Origin: Cristatella mucedo | Taxonomy: Eukaryota > Bryozoa > Phylactolaemata > Cristatellidae | DNA length: 64,000 nt | Reading direction: 5' to 3' | Assembly: GCA_009760855.2 (NCBI GenBank) | Contig: WPIO01000014.1 | Coordinates: forward strand, 7,034,501-7,098,500 | Shown: one piece after another, positions 61,233-64,000 of the stretch | Position numbering within the stretch: the first letter of the stretch is position 1 | Layout of the letters: every line of letters starts with the position of its first letter | Program-made: the position numbers and the translations under genes | The notes under the pieces: model-generated | Told to the model about the DNA's origin: nothing | The model's database searches: none | The model's input: only the letters and a program-made list of their open reading frames with translations

Positions 61233-64000
61233 GTAAACATTTTCATGCACACTCTGCCGACACTGGAGATTCATATAGAGGAAGATAGCCGGTCTCTGCG
61301 CCGTTGCGCCACGCCTCGTGCGTGCATTCGTTTGCAGACAAGGATAGCGGTGTGCAACGGTGGGTAGCCGGTGTGCAGCGGCGCGTGGTAATTGGCCGCG
61401 GCCGTCGCCGAGGCTCGCCGTCCGGCGGCCGATCGATGTCCGCGCCGGGGCCGTGAACTCGCTCGCGACGCCCCGTCAGATGCAACGGCGGAATGTCGAG
61501 TCGCGTCGGCTGCCTCAGATGCTTTTTTTTTGTGATTTTGTGGGCGTTAACCGCATCGAGCTACGTCGGACGATTCAGAGATTCGCCGAGAATTTCGCAT
61601 GAGAATTCGCCGAGAAGCGCTCGAGCGCCCGAGCTCGATTCAATTCGCAGTGCCGTCGAGGCAGCCGCCTGCGGAACCGCTACCCCGGCGATCGCTCGCT
61701 GGCAGCGACTCGGCGCGCGCGCGCGTCTCTCAGACGCGGCGGCGGCTGCGGCGAGCGAGCGAGCGATCGGCTAGGAGCGGCCACCGAGAGCCGCTGCCGC
61801 CAGCGAAGCGATCGGGCCGGCACTCCGCATCCACCGGAAGCGTCCCGCGATGCGCGCGCTCGTCCTGTTCGACGGGCGTCGCCGCGTGACTTGCGAGCGA
61901 GCGGGCGGAGCGGGCGGAGCGGTCCGCGGAGAGGAATTAGCTGGCTTAATTAATGCAGCACCCCGATGCTACCGCTAATTAGCCGAGCGCGATAGCACAG
62001 ATCACAGTTTGGTAACTCGATCAAGAGCGCGTCGCGCGCCGCGCGATCGATGGAGCCACCCCCCAAGCACCAAGGTCGCGTCTAGAGGTCGTGCGCTGCC
62101 CGGGTGGTGACTCGCGTGCGGCTCGCCCACGCACGGCCGCGGTGGCCGCCGCCGCCGCCAAAATCGAAGCCGCCGCCGGACATGCGCGAGGAACTAGCTG
62201 CTAGCGGACGCTCCGCGTCGTCCGAGGTGTTACTACGGATTCTAGCGGTCCGGTGCAGCTGAGTCGCTAGGGTGCGACGGCGCGCGCCAATCGCAGTAAT
62301 CCGAATGTTACGCTCCGTCGCTGCTCTTGCGCTACGACGAACTATATAGCCGATCGCTTGCAGGCTGCTTTGCGAGGCCGCCGCCGCAAGCCAGTTAAAT
62401 CGGTGACTAGGTAACGCGTGAAACTACCTCGCACACAGCCTCTCTGTCGCTTCCAAAGCCGCCGCGCTGCCTCCGTTCGCTATGGCCTCTCTTTGGGCGA
62501 CGAGCGTCGGACTCTTCCCGACTCACTCGACCGATGGCCGCACCGTTAGGCGGCGCGATGGACGATCTCCCGGCCCTCGCGCCGGCTGCGGGTACCGAGC
62601 GCGCCAGGCAGGCGACAGACGTCTCGGCTCCGGCGGGAGCCGGCTCGAGGAGTCGAGGAAACGCGAGACGCGCTACGAAGAGCCAAGAGCGGCGACGGCT
62701 CGGCGAGAGCGCCGAGAGCGCCGCGCCGCGGCGCTCCGCCGCGCCGGCGTTGCGGCGTGGCGGAGCGCGCCTGCGCCGAAGCGACGGCAGCGAAGAGGAG
62801 TCGAGACCGTCTGAACGTGCGCTCTAGGTCGAGGGCGCGGCGCGCCGACCAATTTGTCGGGCGCTACGGCAGCGCCGCGGGCTTTCGTCGGAGAATTTAA
62901 AGGCGGCGAGCTTGGCTGCCGACGCGGCGCGCGCAAGCGCGGCGCCCGTCCTCGCGCGCGGCGCCAAGCGCACAGTCTGCCGGAGATAAGCGGACGCTAG
63001 CCGATGGAGCCGACGCAGCGGCCGCTGCGTTCGGGAGCGCGCGGAGCGGAGAAACGGCCGTAGGGGCGACTTGCTCGTACGGAGCCGCAATACGGGGCGT
63101 CGGCAGGTGTGCACGCTGCAGCGATCGAAGGCAGGGAGGCTGTGGACGCTGTCCGGCTGCCCCGGCCGCAGACTATGCAACAAGTCGCAAGGATCGCTAG
63201 ATCGCGAAGGCCACGAGTTTAACCCTAGGCTAGTGTTGACAGCATCGGAGAGCGAGCGGAATTCACGATGGCGACGATGCGGCCTCGGCGGTTTTCAATG
63301 ACGCGCTCGGCGTCCCTTCGCGCCGCTTATAGGCCGCCGCGGCGGCGGTGGCGGCGTACGGTGGCGTAATTAAGTCTCGCGGGGGTTCGTCTTTGTTCCG
63401 ACTCTGGCGGCATCCCATTCTGCTGGCTTGCTTTGAGCGACGGACGTCTCGGCCGCCTCTGTTGGACGACGGTGGAGCTGCCTCAGTCGCCAGCTGACCT
63501 GGCCACGTCAAGGATTCAATGGAGTTTCTCGCGCGCTTACGCGGAGCAAGCTCGGCTACCCACGCGCGAGCGTTAACGGCGGCAGGACCAAGCCCGAGGT
63601 CGACGTGTCAGCAACGTCTCCTGGGGGGTCTCGTAATTGTTTTCGCCGTCGAGATTCCCGCCGATGCGACTGCGCTCGGCACGGACGGCGAATCCTGCGA
63701 AATCCGCCCCCCCCCCCAAGTCGTCGCGCATTCGCCACCACCCGCCTCGCGTCCGCGCGCTCGGGCCCGAAGCGACGAAGCGACGCGCGAAGGGACGCTC
63801 GAGCGGACTTCGCGCCCACTTCGCAGGCTTGCTTTTGCCCCAAGCAGCGCGCCGTCGCCGCGGCTAGGGCCCGCGTGCGCCCGCTCGTAGCCGGACGCGC
63901 GGCCGCATCAGCAGCAGCAGCAGCAGCCCGGAATCTTCGGTAAAGTTGGCGAGCGCGAGCGGCAACTGCATTCTGCCGCTCGTTGAAACACGCGCTGGAA
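61233..64000. other. GC-rich block without a confident gene
   Basis: CpG-dense to the window end. Frames of 60-125 codons overlap on both strands, for example 63519-63890, none with a recognised domain. It may contain an exon or promoter of a gene beyond the edge, but nothing proves it. Confidence 0.4.

Noticed and set aside
63519-63890. 123-codon frame near the window end
   Set aside because: No domain or splice evidence; compositional.

Overview
This is nuclear DNA from an animal, most likely an invertebrate. It has one spliced protein gene, LINE and SINE families of animal type, a decayed Ty3/Gypsy element, and no operons or bacterial signals. CpG is abundant outside the GC-rich islands as well as inside them, and the gene's introns are short (three of about 420-585 nt plus a possible 71-nt one). 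Both argue against a vertebrate. I cannot name the phylum. The multi-module midkine/pleiotrophin gene fits a protostome or invertebrate deuterostome better than a jawed vertebrate, whose family members have one N and one C module.

The only confident host gene is at 42.5-45.2 kb on the + strand. It encodes a secreted midkine/pleiotrophin-type heparin-binding protein with a predicted signal peptide, one N-type module and three C-type modules, 344 residues in my model. Every intron in the model is phase 1, and the exons carry roughly one module each. A 500-bp CT tract ends 46 bp before the chosen start codon. A possible alternative first exon lies at 39.3 kb.

Most of the rest is repeats. I use local family names. 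LINE-T is a CR1/L2-like LINE with an ATT-repeat tail; it has more than a dozen mostly 3'-terminal copies, the longest at 21.9-23.1 kb and 54.3-55.1 kb. LINE-P is a second CR1/L2-like LINE with a pentanucleotide tail; its main copy at 28.1-30.2 kb (- strand) keeps one reading frame broken only by stop codons, and 3' ends lie at 17.6 and 38.3 kb. SINE-A has tRNA-like A and B boxes and a tail resembling LINE-T. SINE-B is a second tRNA-like family. A degenerate Ty3/Gypsy integrase lies at 20.1-21.2 kb. Two SINE-A copies are each split by a LINE-T tail.

Microsatellites are extreme: GA/CT tracts up to 1.4 kb (30.6-32.05 kb), AT, GT, ATCT and a CGG run of about 40 units at 59.5 kb. Layout: 1-8 kb is AT-richer with old repeats; 8.3-12.4 kb is GC-rich and featureless; 12.4-25 kb is TE-rich; 26-28, 32-41.6 and 52-54.3 kb are GC-rich; 42.5-45.2 kb is the gene; 54.3-57.8 kb is a TE and satellite cluster; 58-64 kb is GC-rich. 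The GC-rich blocks are open in many frames because of composition, so long frames there are not evidence of genes.
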